Shown here piece by piece: positions 22,705 through 32,882 of a stretch of DNA of 64,000 nt. Numbering within the stretch: the first letter of the stretch is position 1; every line of letters begins with the position of its first letter. The stretch lies in NCBI GenBank assembly GCA_025200525.1, contig CM045762.1:188939154-189003153 (forward strand), in the 5' to 3' direction. The position numbers were made by a program, and so were the translations under genes. The notes below the pieces were generated by a model. That model was not told where the DNA came from and searched no databases. It worked only from the letters and a program-made list of their open reading frames with translations. The DNA comes from Camellia lanceoleosa. Its lineage: Eukaryota > Streptophyta > Magnoliopsida > Ericales > Theaceae.

Positions 22705-24424
22705 TGTAGACGTCCCCGAACGTCCCGGGAGGGAATCCCGTTTTATTCGTTGGGGTCACTACAGTTCAGACTCAAATGTCACGGTTCTGAATCTAATCCC
22801 GTAAAGTGCAATGCGAGACCGATAAATCACCAAAGAGTCCAAATCCGGCAAATCGTTTTGAAAAACAGATTTTTAGAAAGAAGTGCCAAACATAGACTAC
22901 TTTGCTAGATACAGAGTCGCCACCTAAATATTTTTATTTTGGGGGAATTTAAGAATCCTTGACTCGTGCCTAAGGCCACGTGTCCGTCATCACCAAAGTT
23001 GCCGCGGCTCGGGAACTTGGGTACGATTGGGAAAGGTCACTTCGTGAGCACCCCTGCTCACCCGATCAAAGATCGGCCTTTACTAACCATGATATCGAGT
23101 TTTGAAAACATTATGTACTCTTATTCTGGTTATTAGCCTAGAATTACTATGTGATGCGCACAGCATACAAGTATAGATTGGATTGCCTAATTTGGAACAA
23201 ATCATCACATATCCGTTTATTTTGAAAATGGATTGAAGTTTGCTACTCGCAAGTAGGCTAAAACACAGGTTTCGACGAATTATTCCAGTTCAAGCAACCC
23301 AACCTTCACCCACAGGCATTCAGGCAGTTATGTCACATAAGCACATAGTCTCATAGTAAGCATGCTATCATGGCAGTCACTCACACACATGCAAGGATGC
23401 TAAAGCATAAACACTTATCGAGTACTCCGAGCCAAAGAAAGAAGCTAATTAGAAAATATGTATGAATCCTAACTATGCTGAGATGCCTAATGCAACACAT
23501 GCAAGAATGCAACTAAGATAGGCTCAGCTATTCTAAGATGGCATATGAGATGCTACAATCGATACGTGTATTCAACTTGGAATTGAAATACAATGCAGTT
23601 AGCATGATATGCCGAGCCTGGTGCATGCAATACAGATAAATGAATGCAAACATGCGAACATATGGATGTTAATTGAAACATGCCCTAAAACTAACCATCA
23701 TAAGCTGGTAAATAAAAGGGAAAAAGACGTGGGGTTGGAAGACATGCATCACACACACGCACGCTTATTAAAACATTGCCTTCTTTCGGAGGGTCCGAAT
23801 AAATAATACACAACCGAATGAATAACGAATTACGGCTAATTATTACACAACCCTAATTAATTAAAAAATTAACTAAAATAAATAAGCTAGCATGTAAAAC
23901 AAATGAAATGGACTGCCTCAGCTCTGTTCCGAATGATAGGGATGCAAGCATGCTCAAGTCACCTTGTCGGGAAATCCATTGCGATGCCCCGATTTGCCTC
24001 TGTTTGCAATTGGTCCCAGAACACTGTACAAAGCTCCAGAAGGTTGCTGACTAGTTTTTGCTGCTGGTTTCCGATTTGCTGCAACAGAGAGCAAGAGAGG
24101 GGCATGGCAAAGTATTTTCAACATATGTGTGCACGACCACTCTCTCCGTCATTGCATAAGCTCTAGGGAGTGTAATCCTCGATCCTCGTGCCACCAATCA
24201 CGTATCTCGTTGCATGATGGCCGAGGAGTCGAATTGCATGACTCAATGTGAAATGGATGCACAAATGAACACAATAAGGCCTAAACTCCATCATGGATAA
24301 TCAAGAGTGTCGACAACCAGGAATTGAAACACGTTTCGTCACTTTGAGCACATCATGCGCAATCACCGAGCGCTCAATTGATGACGTCTGAGTCTTAAGG
24401 TCGGTCAAAATTTGGGTATCTACG
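22705..24424 (-). repeat. 5' LTR of the inner element with a 2.7-kb internal deletion
   Basis: It is collinear with 10733-15184 from both ends, but jumps at 24346-24348 from the equivalent of 12370 to the equivalent of 15108. The GAG shared at the junction suggests a microhomology deletion. In the element's own orientation only about 75 bp of the LTR start are kept before the gap, so the TATA-bearing U3 part is missing. The rest is clearly similar to the other LTR with scattered differences. Confidence 0.87.
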
Positions 24425-27095
24425 CACGCCATCAGCGTATGAGCTTCCTCGATGCTTACAGAGGCTACCATCAAATCGTCTTGCATCTGGAGGGCCAAGA
24501 CAAAACTGCATTCCTCACCCCAAGAGGAACCTACTGCTATAAGGTTATGCCTTTTGGGCTGAAGAATGCGAGGGCAACTTACCAAAGACTAGTCACTGCC
24601 ATGTTTAAGGAGCAACTCAGCTACACTATGGAAGTGTACATTGATGATATGGTGGTCAAATCCAAATAAGAGCAAACTCATCTAGCCGATTTGGAAGAGA
24701 CATTCGGCATTCTACACAAATACAAAATGAAGCTGAACGCTTCCCAATGTGCGTTTGGGATCGACTCCGGCAAATTCTTGGGTTACATTGTAAACCACCG
24801 TGGAATCGAAGCCAACCCGAGGCAAATCGCAACAATCTTGGAGCTCGGCTCCCCTTGTTCAATAAAAGAGGTTTAAAAGTTGATGGGAATGGTTGCCGCA
24901 CTCAATAGGTTCATCAATCGGTCTACAGATCGCTGCTGACAATTCTTCCATACACTATGGCAGGGCAAGGCTTTTGAATGGTCCGCTGAGTGCGAAGCCA
25001 CTTTCAACAGCCTCAAAACCTACCTCTGATCAGTTCTACTCTTGACAACACCATCGGCTGGCGACCCGCTCATTTTGTATCTGGTAGTTTTCGAACGTCG
25101 GCCGTCATTACATAAAAAGAAGAGCCGAGGAAAGGCCGATGTATTATGTGAGCAAAGCAATGGTTGACGCCGAAACACGCTACCTTCCACTGAAAAAACT
25201 CATCCTAGCCCTAGTCATGGCGGCAAGAAAACTGATGCATTCCTTCTAGGGGCATAGCATCGGGGTGCTAACAGATTGTCCCCTCCGATCAGTACTACGT
25301 AGTGTAGAAGCATCAAAACGTGTTTCAAAGTGGGCACTTGAACTCGGCCAGTACGATATTCAGTTTCTACCTAGAACCTCAATCAAGGGATAGGTGCTTG
25401 CCGACTTTGTTGCTGAATTCACTGGGGGTCTTGCCGACTTCAAGTCTGATGAAATTCAACGAAAGCCAAACTGGAGAATTTATGTTGGGGACATTTGGCA
25501 GTTATACTGTGATAGATCATCCAATCAGTGGGGCAATGGAGGCGGAGTAGTAATCATGGCTCCCGATGACGTAATAATTGAGCAGGTCGTCAAGCTCGGC
25601 TTCGAAGCTTCAAATAACGAAGCCCTTCTAACCCATTTGCAGAATGCATATCTTCTAGGTGCTTGGCGTTTGCTTGTATTTTGTGATTCAAAATTGGTGA
25701 TCAACCAGTTAAAAGGGAAGTACGCGGCAAGAAACGATCGTATGGCGGCTTACATGAAAACGACTAACTCCTTGCTGGAAAAATTTGACCATCATGAATT
25801 GAATCAGATAACACGTGATCAGAACACACATGCAGATGCCCTAGCTTGCTTAGCCTCCGTCATTAACTTAGAGATTAAATGGACCATCGAAGTAGGTTTT
25901 ATCCCGGAGCCGAGCATTGGCCCTTCGGAGGAAATCCAGGTCATTGTCATAGAATCTGGACCGAGTTAGATGGATCCCATTGCTGCATTCCTGTCTTTCG
26001 AACAGCTCCCAAAGGACAAGAAAGAAGCACACAAGCTGCAAAACAAAGCCCTGCGATACTACTTGGATTCGCAAGGAAAGCTTTATAAAAAATCCCTTTC
26101 TGGTCCATATTTGGAATGCGTGCATCCAGACAAAGTCGAAGAGCTTCTAACTGAAATACATGAAGTCAGTTGTGGCGCCCATTCTGGCGGGCGCTCTTTA
26201 GCTCATCGAGCCGTGACACAGGGGTATTACTGGCCAACAATGAGAGTCGATGCTGAATGTTCGTGAAAAAGTATGAACAGTGCTAGAAGTTCTCTCCCTT
26301 GGCCCACCTGCCTGCTGAAGAGCTAAGCTCCATAACCAGTCCTTGGCTATTCACCCAATGGGGACTTGACATCTTCAGACCATTACCGAGGGCCCCAGGA
26401 AACAAACGATACCTGATTGTCGCGACAGATTACTTAATAAAATGGGTCGAACCGGAGGCATTAATGCACATTCAAGATGCTGATGCTAAGCGCTTTGAAT
26501 GGAGCAATATCATAACACGATTTGGTATTCCAAGAGCACTTATCTCAGACAACAGCACCCAATTTGATTGTGGTGTCTACCAAGATCTGTGCAGCAAGTA
26601 TGGTATCTGGCCTTACTTTTCCACATCGGCTTACCCACAAAGCAATGGTCAAGCTGAAGCCTCTAACAAATCCATCTTGGACGGCATCAAGAAGAGGCTG
26701 GAGAAAGCTAAAGGCAAATGGGTAAAAGAATTGCCGAGTGTGTTGTGGGATCATCAAACTACACCGAGGCGATCCACTGGAGAAACGCCGTTTGCTTTAT
26801 ACTTTGGAACCCAGGCGATTATACCCCTAGAGATCGGCCTTCAAACCTTGAAATCGAAATTTTTTGACATAGGCCAAAACGACATGATGCTGGCTTTGGA
26901 TTTCACTCTGATTGAAGAATGAAGAGACTGTGCCCTTGCGTCCATGGCACGGTACTAGCAGCAGCTTGCTAAGTCGTATAATTAACTTGTTCAGCTGCGC
27001 CGCTACAAACCAAGAGAGTTGGTCCTGAAGAAAGTACTCCCAGCTGCTAGAAAGCCGCCTGATGGAACATTGGGTCCAAACTAGGACGGCCCATA
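24425..27095 (+). pseudogene. gypsy pol, second part: RT, RNase H and integrase of the 29-kb element
   Basis: RT resumes with RMSFLDAYRGYHQI, then FGLKNARATYQ and the catalytic YIDD at 24637-24648 (intact), then FLGYIVNHRGIEANP. Several stops and frameshifts follow (24667, 24874, about 24940-25390). RNase H lies around 25394-25870, with FCDSKLVINQL and NTHADALA; its first Asp region reads YVGDIW, an unusual form. The integrase zinc region (25970-26266) has EIHEVSCGAHSG, and the core (26299-26922) has WGLDIF, ISDNSTQFD and NGQAEASNKS (D, D, E). The frame reaches RRYKPRELVLKKV...DGPY and is cut at 27095 by a solo LTR. Confidence 0.9.
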
Positions 27096-30000
27096 TGTAG
27101 ACACCCCATTTTTGATCGTCCTCAAGACTTGGTTGTGCTTGCAGGTACATCCAACCACAAGTTCGATTGCTCGTCGGGTATTCGAATTTCGCGGCGGAAC
27201 GTCACGGGTTTGAGCTTTCCAAACCCTGTATCTTTTTTGCCCCATTTTTGGACCATGTGTTGGCCCTTCCAGCTTGTTTCTCTTGGTCCACTACCAACCA
27301 CTGTTTGGCACTGCTGGCCATGCACTTTCCCCTGCCTGCTATTAATGATGCCTGCCGACCATCAGTGAGGCACTGCCGGCCACAGCTGATGGCCGGCAGA
27401 ACCCTTTGTCTCAGCAGATTTCACTCCAGATCTTTTGAGCCAGCTGGTTTTCACTCATCTCTCCTCCATACATGTATGGATGGATAAGCCTCTTTTCAAA
27501 CTTGTTGAACAAGCTTTGCATTGCCTCTCTTCTATATAAGGAAAGGCTCTTCCTCCATTTTAGAGGTTGAGAATTTGGAGCTTTGAAAGATAGATATAGC
27601 TTTGTATCTATATCTCCTTGTGTTCTTCATTTTTGTGCCTTAAAAGTGTAGTTTTGTCTCACTTTTGTACACACAAACACACTCAAACACCTTGCTTGTG
27701 TTGCTGAGGCTTCTTGAGGTTTTTTTTGGTGTTCTTGGGCTGGTTTGAGCTCAAAGAACTTGCTGGAGTTGCAGTAGTAAAGAAGGTCTTCAAGGGTGAC
27801 TCTTTAACCTTTAGATTCCCCATTTTTGCTTAAGCTTTTAGCCCTTCTTGCATATGTTTTTAAGCTTAACTTTTAATTGGAAAAAGTTCTATTTTTGCAT
27901 GTTTGAGAAGTTTTTTTAAGGTCAGTTTTTCATTTGGGGTGATCTCTCCCCTCTTAGGCCTTGTTAGGCCTTCTTTTGAGCCATCCATTTAGGCTCTTGT
28001 TGTAGCCTTTGCATGACCTTTCTACCACTGAAATCTATAGGATTTTCAGTGGTGGAAAGGTGGTTTTGGAGTCTTAAATAGGAGAGGGTCATCCCCTCTC
28101 CTTGTGTTGTGTTTACTTACTTTGAATGCCTCATGTGTGAGCATGTTTGTTAAGCTTATCTTGGTCATATCTTAGCTTGTATTTGTGGTTATCCTGCTGT
28201 GACATGCCACTTTTTTTTCTTGGTTATGTTACACCATGCATGCTTAATACACTTGTAGTGTAAATCACACAAACTAGTCTTGTATGCTTCATGAAGTAGC
28301 ATGTCATTCTAGCTTGTTTTCTTTCCATTTCAGCATATCGTTGGGCTTGTTTTACCATGTCATACCTCTATTAGGGTTTGGTTTGGTTAGCCTTTGCATG
28401 CTTCATGCACTTGTAGTGCAATTTCATAAAATAGCCTTACATGCATCATACTTTAACATGTCATTTTAGCATGCTTTTGGCTTAGCTCTGAGAAGATTTT
28501 CTTCAAGTTTCACCATGTTTAAGGTCTGATTTTGGTTGTTTTGGCCATGCATGACTTGCTTTGTATAGCCTTGGTTCAATCTAGCTTGTTAGCTTTGTGC
28601 ATTGAGTCTTCTAGCATGTATTACTTGGACTATTCTAATGATTTGGCATCATTTATTATGAGATTTCAGTCCATGTTTCATGGTCGTGCACTTGCATCTT
28701 TCACTCATTCAATGCGTTGGAGAGTTTCTCCTTTATGTCTTAACATGAACCATTGTGTATGCCTTCATGCCTAAACTTGCGAGCTATCATTTCGATATGT
28801 TTTTGGGGTTATTTTGCCATGATATAACCCTGATTTTTGTTGGTTAAGTCATCCCATGCTTGGTCTTAATAGGTGTAGTGTAATCCACTATATTTGCCTT
28901 GTATGCATCATGCCTTATGTCCTTCATGCTAGCATGTTTTGGCTTCCTTCCATGCATGTTTTAGACTCATTTTAACATGTTCTAGGACTATTTTAGGTTG
29001 CCTTAGCCATATGCTTCATGCTTTGTATAGCTATAGTGCAATTGGCCTTGCTAGCTTTGTGTTTTAATGACTCATGCGTGCTATCTTTGAGCTATTTAGA
29101 TGATTTGGCATCATTTAATATTTCATTTCAGAGCGTGTAGCGTTGCCATGTTCCCACTTGTTTCACTCTTTCAATGCCTTTAGAGAATTGTGTTTTGTGC
29201 CTTAAGCTTGGGCTAACATGCATGCATGTTTGTATAGTGCTTTGAGCTTCTATCTTTGCATGTTTGGCCACTGATTTGGGCATGATTAAGGTCTGTCCAT
29301 TTTAGTTTAAGTCAATTTTGCATGTTGTTGCATGCTTGTCTTTGCATATTGTTGCATGCTTGTCTTGCATGTTGTCGCATGCTTGTTGCATACTTGGTAC
29401 ATTGCATGTTGTTGCATGCTAGTTCCATTGCATATAATTCCATGTTGTTATATTGCATCATGCTTGCATGTTAGAATAGTGCATTTCATACCAAGATTAG
29501 CATGTTGTTTGCATGTCATGTTGTTTGCATATTTTGCATTACGTTCAATCGGATTTCGTATTGAACGCGAGGAAGATTGGTTCATTTCATACTTGAAGTG
29601 ATGAAATGAGCCAATCTCCCTTAGTTTACATTTCCTTTGATTCCTCATGATAAGGAGATGGTCTTCGTGTCTTATTTGTCATGTATTTATTGAAATTTGC
29701 ACAAGTTGGATCTTTGGCCATCATGCATCGAGATGCGTGATTGATGGTCTTGGATCCAATTATGCCTCTCCCTTGATGTTTTGAGGTGATATGGAGTGGC
29801 ATAGTGCGTACATGCCTTTGGGAGACCCTCACTTTTCTCTATTTTGTGCTCTGCTGCAGCTTGGTGTCACAGCACACCAGTGGCCGGCACCCGCCCATCT
29901 TTGGCCGGCAGGTCCTTATTTGTGGCTAGCAATGTGCACTCTTGGCCAATAGGATGGTTGGCAGAAGCTCCTCATGGCCGGCTGGCCACTGGTGCACTCC

Positions 30001-31423
30001 TCAACATGTTTTTGGTAAGATCCAGTAGCTAGTTCTCAAGGACACCCTGCAAATAGAGCCTCTAAAAAGCATTTGGAGAGCTTTCGGGACGGGAATCGAG
30101 CATGCATCTTCAACGTCTTAAAGGCAGAGTTGAGGCGGCCTAGTCTACATATTTGAATGCTTTACTTGTTAGTAAGCATTTGGATTTGTAATTTAATTAG
30201 TTAATTTGTTAATTAATTAAGTTTTGTAATAATTAGTTGTAGCTAGTTATTCATTCGGTTATGTAATAATTAATTAGCTTGTAGCTAGTTAATTAGTCGG
30301 TTTGTATTATTCATTCAGACCCTCCGTCGAGAGGGTGAGTTTTGTAATAAGTGTGCATGTGTGTGTGCATGTCTTCCAACCCCCATTTCTTTCTCCCTTT
30401 TACTTACCTGCTTTCAGTGGTTAGTTTTAGGGCATGTTTCAATTAGCATCCTTATGCTTGCATGCATGCATCATTCATCTGTCTTGCATGCACCGAGCTC
30501 GGCACATCATACTAACTGCATCGTATTTCAATACCGATTTGAATACATGTTATCAAGTTGCATTTCATATGCCATCTTAGAATAGTCGAGTCTATTTTAG
30601 TTGCATTTTGCATGTGTTGCATTAGCCATATTAACATTGCTAGGATCATGTATGATTTCTAAATAGCTATTGTTTTGGCTCGGAGTACTAGGTAAGCTTT
30701 TATGCTTTAGCATCTTGCATGTATGTAATTGATTGCCATAATAGCATGCTCATCATGAGGCCAACTGCTTAGTTGATATAACTATCTGAATGCCTGTGGG
30801 TGAAGGTTGGATTGCTTGAATTGGAACAATTCATCAAATTCCTGTTTTAGCCTACTTGCGAGTAGCAAACTCCAAATCATTTTCACAAACGAATATGCAA
30901 TGTTTTGTTCCAAATTAGGCGATCTAGTCTATACTTGTATGTTGTGCGCATCACATAGTAATTCTAGGTTTAATAACCAGAATAAGAATACATGTGTTTT
31001 CAAAAACAAGATATCATGTTAAATAAAGGCCGATTTTTGATTGGGCGAGCGGGGGTGCTCATTGCATGACCTTCCCCTCTCGTACCCAAGTTCCCGAGCC
31101 GAGGCAACTTTGGTGATGACGGACACATGGCCTTAGGCACGAGTCAGGGTTTCCTAAATTCCCCCAAAACAAAATATTTAGGTGGCGACTCTGTATCTGG
31201 CAAAGCAGTCCATGTTTGGCACTTCTTTACAAAAATCAGTTTTCCAAAATGATTTGCCGGATTTGGACTCTTTGGTGATTTATCGGTCTTGCATTACACT
31301 TTGTGAGATTAGATTCAGAACCGTGACATTGAGTCCAAACTGTAGTAGTAGCTCAAAACAAAACGAGATCTGCGCCTCCCTTGCGAGCACGGATATCGAA
31401 GAGTTCCCAGGAGCACGTCTACA
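27096..31423 (+). mobile_element. solo LTR of the giant-LTR family, 4.33 kb
   Basis: A perfect 5-bp duplication CCATA flanks it (27091-27095 and 31424-31428). It starts TGTAGACACCCC and ends CACGTCTACA. Its ends and large interior parts match the reverse of 10733-15184, so it is the same family in the opposite orientation. It carries the region missing from the deleted LTR at 22705-24424. A TATA box lies at 27533-27540, and the LTR hairpin at about 28023-28054. It splits the integrase C-terminal GPY segment of the surrounding element. No internal element sequence remains, as expected after LTR-LTR recombination. Small reading frames inside are not conserved. Confidence 0.92.
27533..27540 (+). 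promoter_or_regulatory. TATA box of the giant LTR
   Basis: TATATAAG in the context TCTATATAAGGAAAGG lies about 435 bp from the LTR start. The 4.45-kb LTR has a TATAAG at a comparable place on its minus strand (14316-14321). Confidence 0.6.
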
Positions 31424-31537
31424 CCATATCAGGTCGATTCGATCGCTAGAGTAGGGGCATATCGGCTCAAAGACATGTCTGGAAGGAGCTTGCCACGGCC
31501 TTGGAATTCAACGCACTTGCGTAAATTTTATCATTAA
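31424..31537 (+). pseudogene. last exon-sized piece of the interrupted gypsy pol
   Basis: Immediately after the solo LTR and its CCATA duplication, the frame continues the GPY/F block. It reads QVDSIARVGAYRLKDMSG...RPWNSTHLRKFYH and ends at TAA 31535-31537. This is the standard C-terminal end of Tat integrases (LPRPWN...LRKYY). The junction shows that the insertion lay inside codons of pol and gives the true end of the gene. This fragment is too short to stand out by itself. Confidence 0.9.
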
Positions 31538-31643
31538 ACCCGACATGTGGGGAATGATACTAGTTTTGAATGGTTTACCATTTACATATTTCACTCTTGC
31601 AATGCAAAGTCTCCCATTTCCTCATCCCGCAATTCAGTTCAAA
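31538..31643 (+). other. spacer between pol and the tandem array
   Basis: A short noncoding piece follows the pol stop. It includes a purine-rich GACATGTGGGGAATGA segment near 31541-31557. No gene is seen. Confidence 0.5.
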
Positions 31644-32585
31644 AGTCTCCGGATTCGGAGCCCCATCGACGCATGACACTTTTGGGCCAGTTAAAGCCTC
31701 CGAATTCGGAGCGCCTTTTGTGGATATCACGATTGGCCAAATTAAGTCTCCGGATTCAGAGCCCCATTGGTGAATGACACCGTCGAGCCGATTAAGCCTT
31801 CGGATTCGGAGTGCCCTTCGTGGATATCACAATTGGCCAAATTAAGTCTTCGGATTCAGAGCCCCATCGGTGAATGACACCTTTGGGCCAATTAAGCCTC
31901 TGGATTCGGAGCGCCCTTCTTGGATATCACGATTGGCCAAATTAAGTCTCCGTATTCGGAGCCCCATCGGTGAATGACACCCTTGGGCCGATTAAGCCTC
32001 CGAATTCGGAGCGCCCTTCGTGGATGTCACGATTGGCCAAATTAAGTCTCCAGATTCGGAGCCCCATCGGTGAATTACACCCTTGGGTCGATTAAGCATT
32101 TGGATTCGGAGCGCCCTTCGTGGATATCACGATTGGCCAAATTAAGTCTCCGGATTCGGAGCCCCATTAGTGAATGACACCCTTGCGCCAATTAAGCCTC
32201 CAGATTCGGAACGCCCTTTGTGGATATCAAGATTGGCCAAATTGAGTCTTCGGATTCGGAGCCTCATCAGTGAATGACACCATTGGGCCGATTAAGCCTC
32301 CGGATTTGGGGCGCCCTTCGTGGATATCACGATTGGACAAATTGAGTCTCTAGATTCGGAGCCCCATCGGTAAATGACACCCTTGGGCCGATTAAGCCTC
32401 CAGATTTGGAGCACCCTTCGTGGATATCGGTGCATGACACCTTTGGGCCGAATACGACTCCAGATTCGAAGCGCCCTTCGTGGATATCATAATTGGCCAA
32501 GTAAAGCCTCCGAATCCGGAGCCCCAGTCATAAATAACACGTTTGGGCTGATTAAGACTCCAGATTCGGAGCACCATTCACGACG
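31644..32585 (+). repeat. 100-bp tandem array made of two alternating 50-bp monomers
   Basis: The A monomer begins AAGTCTCCGGATTCGGAG; copies at 31745, 31845, 31945, 32045, 32145, 32245 and 32345 are spaced exactly 100 bp apart. The B monomer begins AAGCCTCCGGATTCGGAG and lies halfway between. The last units (after about 32420) are shortened and rearranged. Every monomer carries the palindromic core CTCCGNATTCGGAG; the version at about 31698 is perfect (CTCCGAATTCGGAG). The array sits between the 3' ends of pol and of the antisense gene. Confidence 0.93.
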
Positions 32586-32882
32586 AAGGTTAAGGCATAT
32601 AAATATTCAAAGTGGAATGTTTTGTTAAGCTGAGCTAGAAAAAACCGTTTACACTTTAAAAGCATACAAACATTGAAAATGAAATGCTTGAATAAGTTGG
32701 ACTGGCGCAATTGCATAAACAAAATTAAAATATGCAAACATTCGAAACGAGATGCCTAATCAGGCATGTAAACATTCAAAATCAAACACAAACATTGAAA
32801 ATACAATATTTTATTAAATTATCCAATAGATACACAGTTGACGCCTAATCTGTGTTGGCACGTTTACAATATATGTTTAGTT
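32586..32882. other. AT-rich spacer after the array
   Basis: About 300 bp contain four loose copies of a CATATAAACATTNAAA-like block (near 32598, 32665, 32731 and 32766), which look like a weak tandem repeat. It may include the 3' UTR of the antisense gene. Confidence 0.45.

Larger units (their letters stand above)
10733..24424 (-). mobile_element. non-autonomous giant-LTR gypsy element (Ogre/Tat-like), gag only
   Basis: It is inserted in the RT of the surrounding element. The bordering 5-mers are TACGT and CACGC, which differ only by C/T changes. The ends are TGTAGACG... and ...GTATCTACG, where the last base is mutated from the expected CA. It reads on the minus strand: 5' LTR 22705-24424, primer-binding site 22682-22699, gag 20389-21994, a noncoding 5.2-kb region with tandem repeats, a purine tract at 15185-15199, and 3' LTR 10733-15184. 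No protease, RT, RNase H or integrase is visible. It therefore depended on another element for movement. The primer site and gag resemble Ogre/Tat elements. Confidence 0.87.

Noticed and set aside
27129..31022. Many small frames in the solo LTR
   Set aside because: None is kept in the related LTR at 10733-15184, and LTRs of this family are noncoding.
31644..32585. CRISPR-like regular repeats
   Set aside because: The units are contiguous 50-bp monomers without unique spacers, in a plant retrotransposon.
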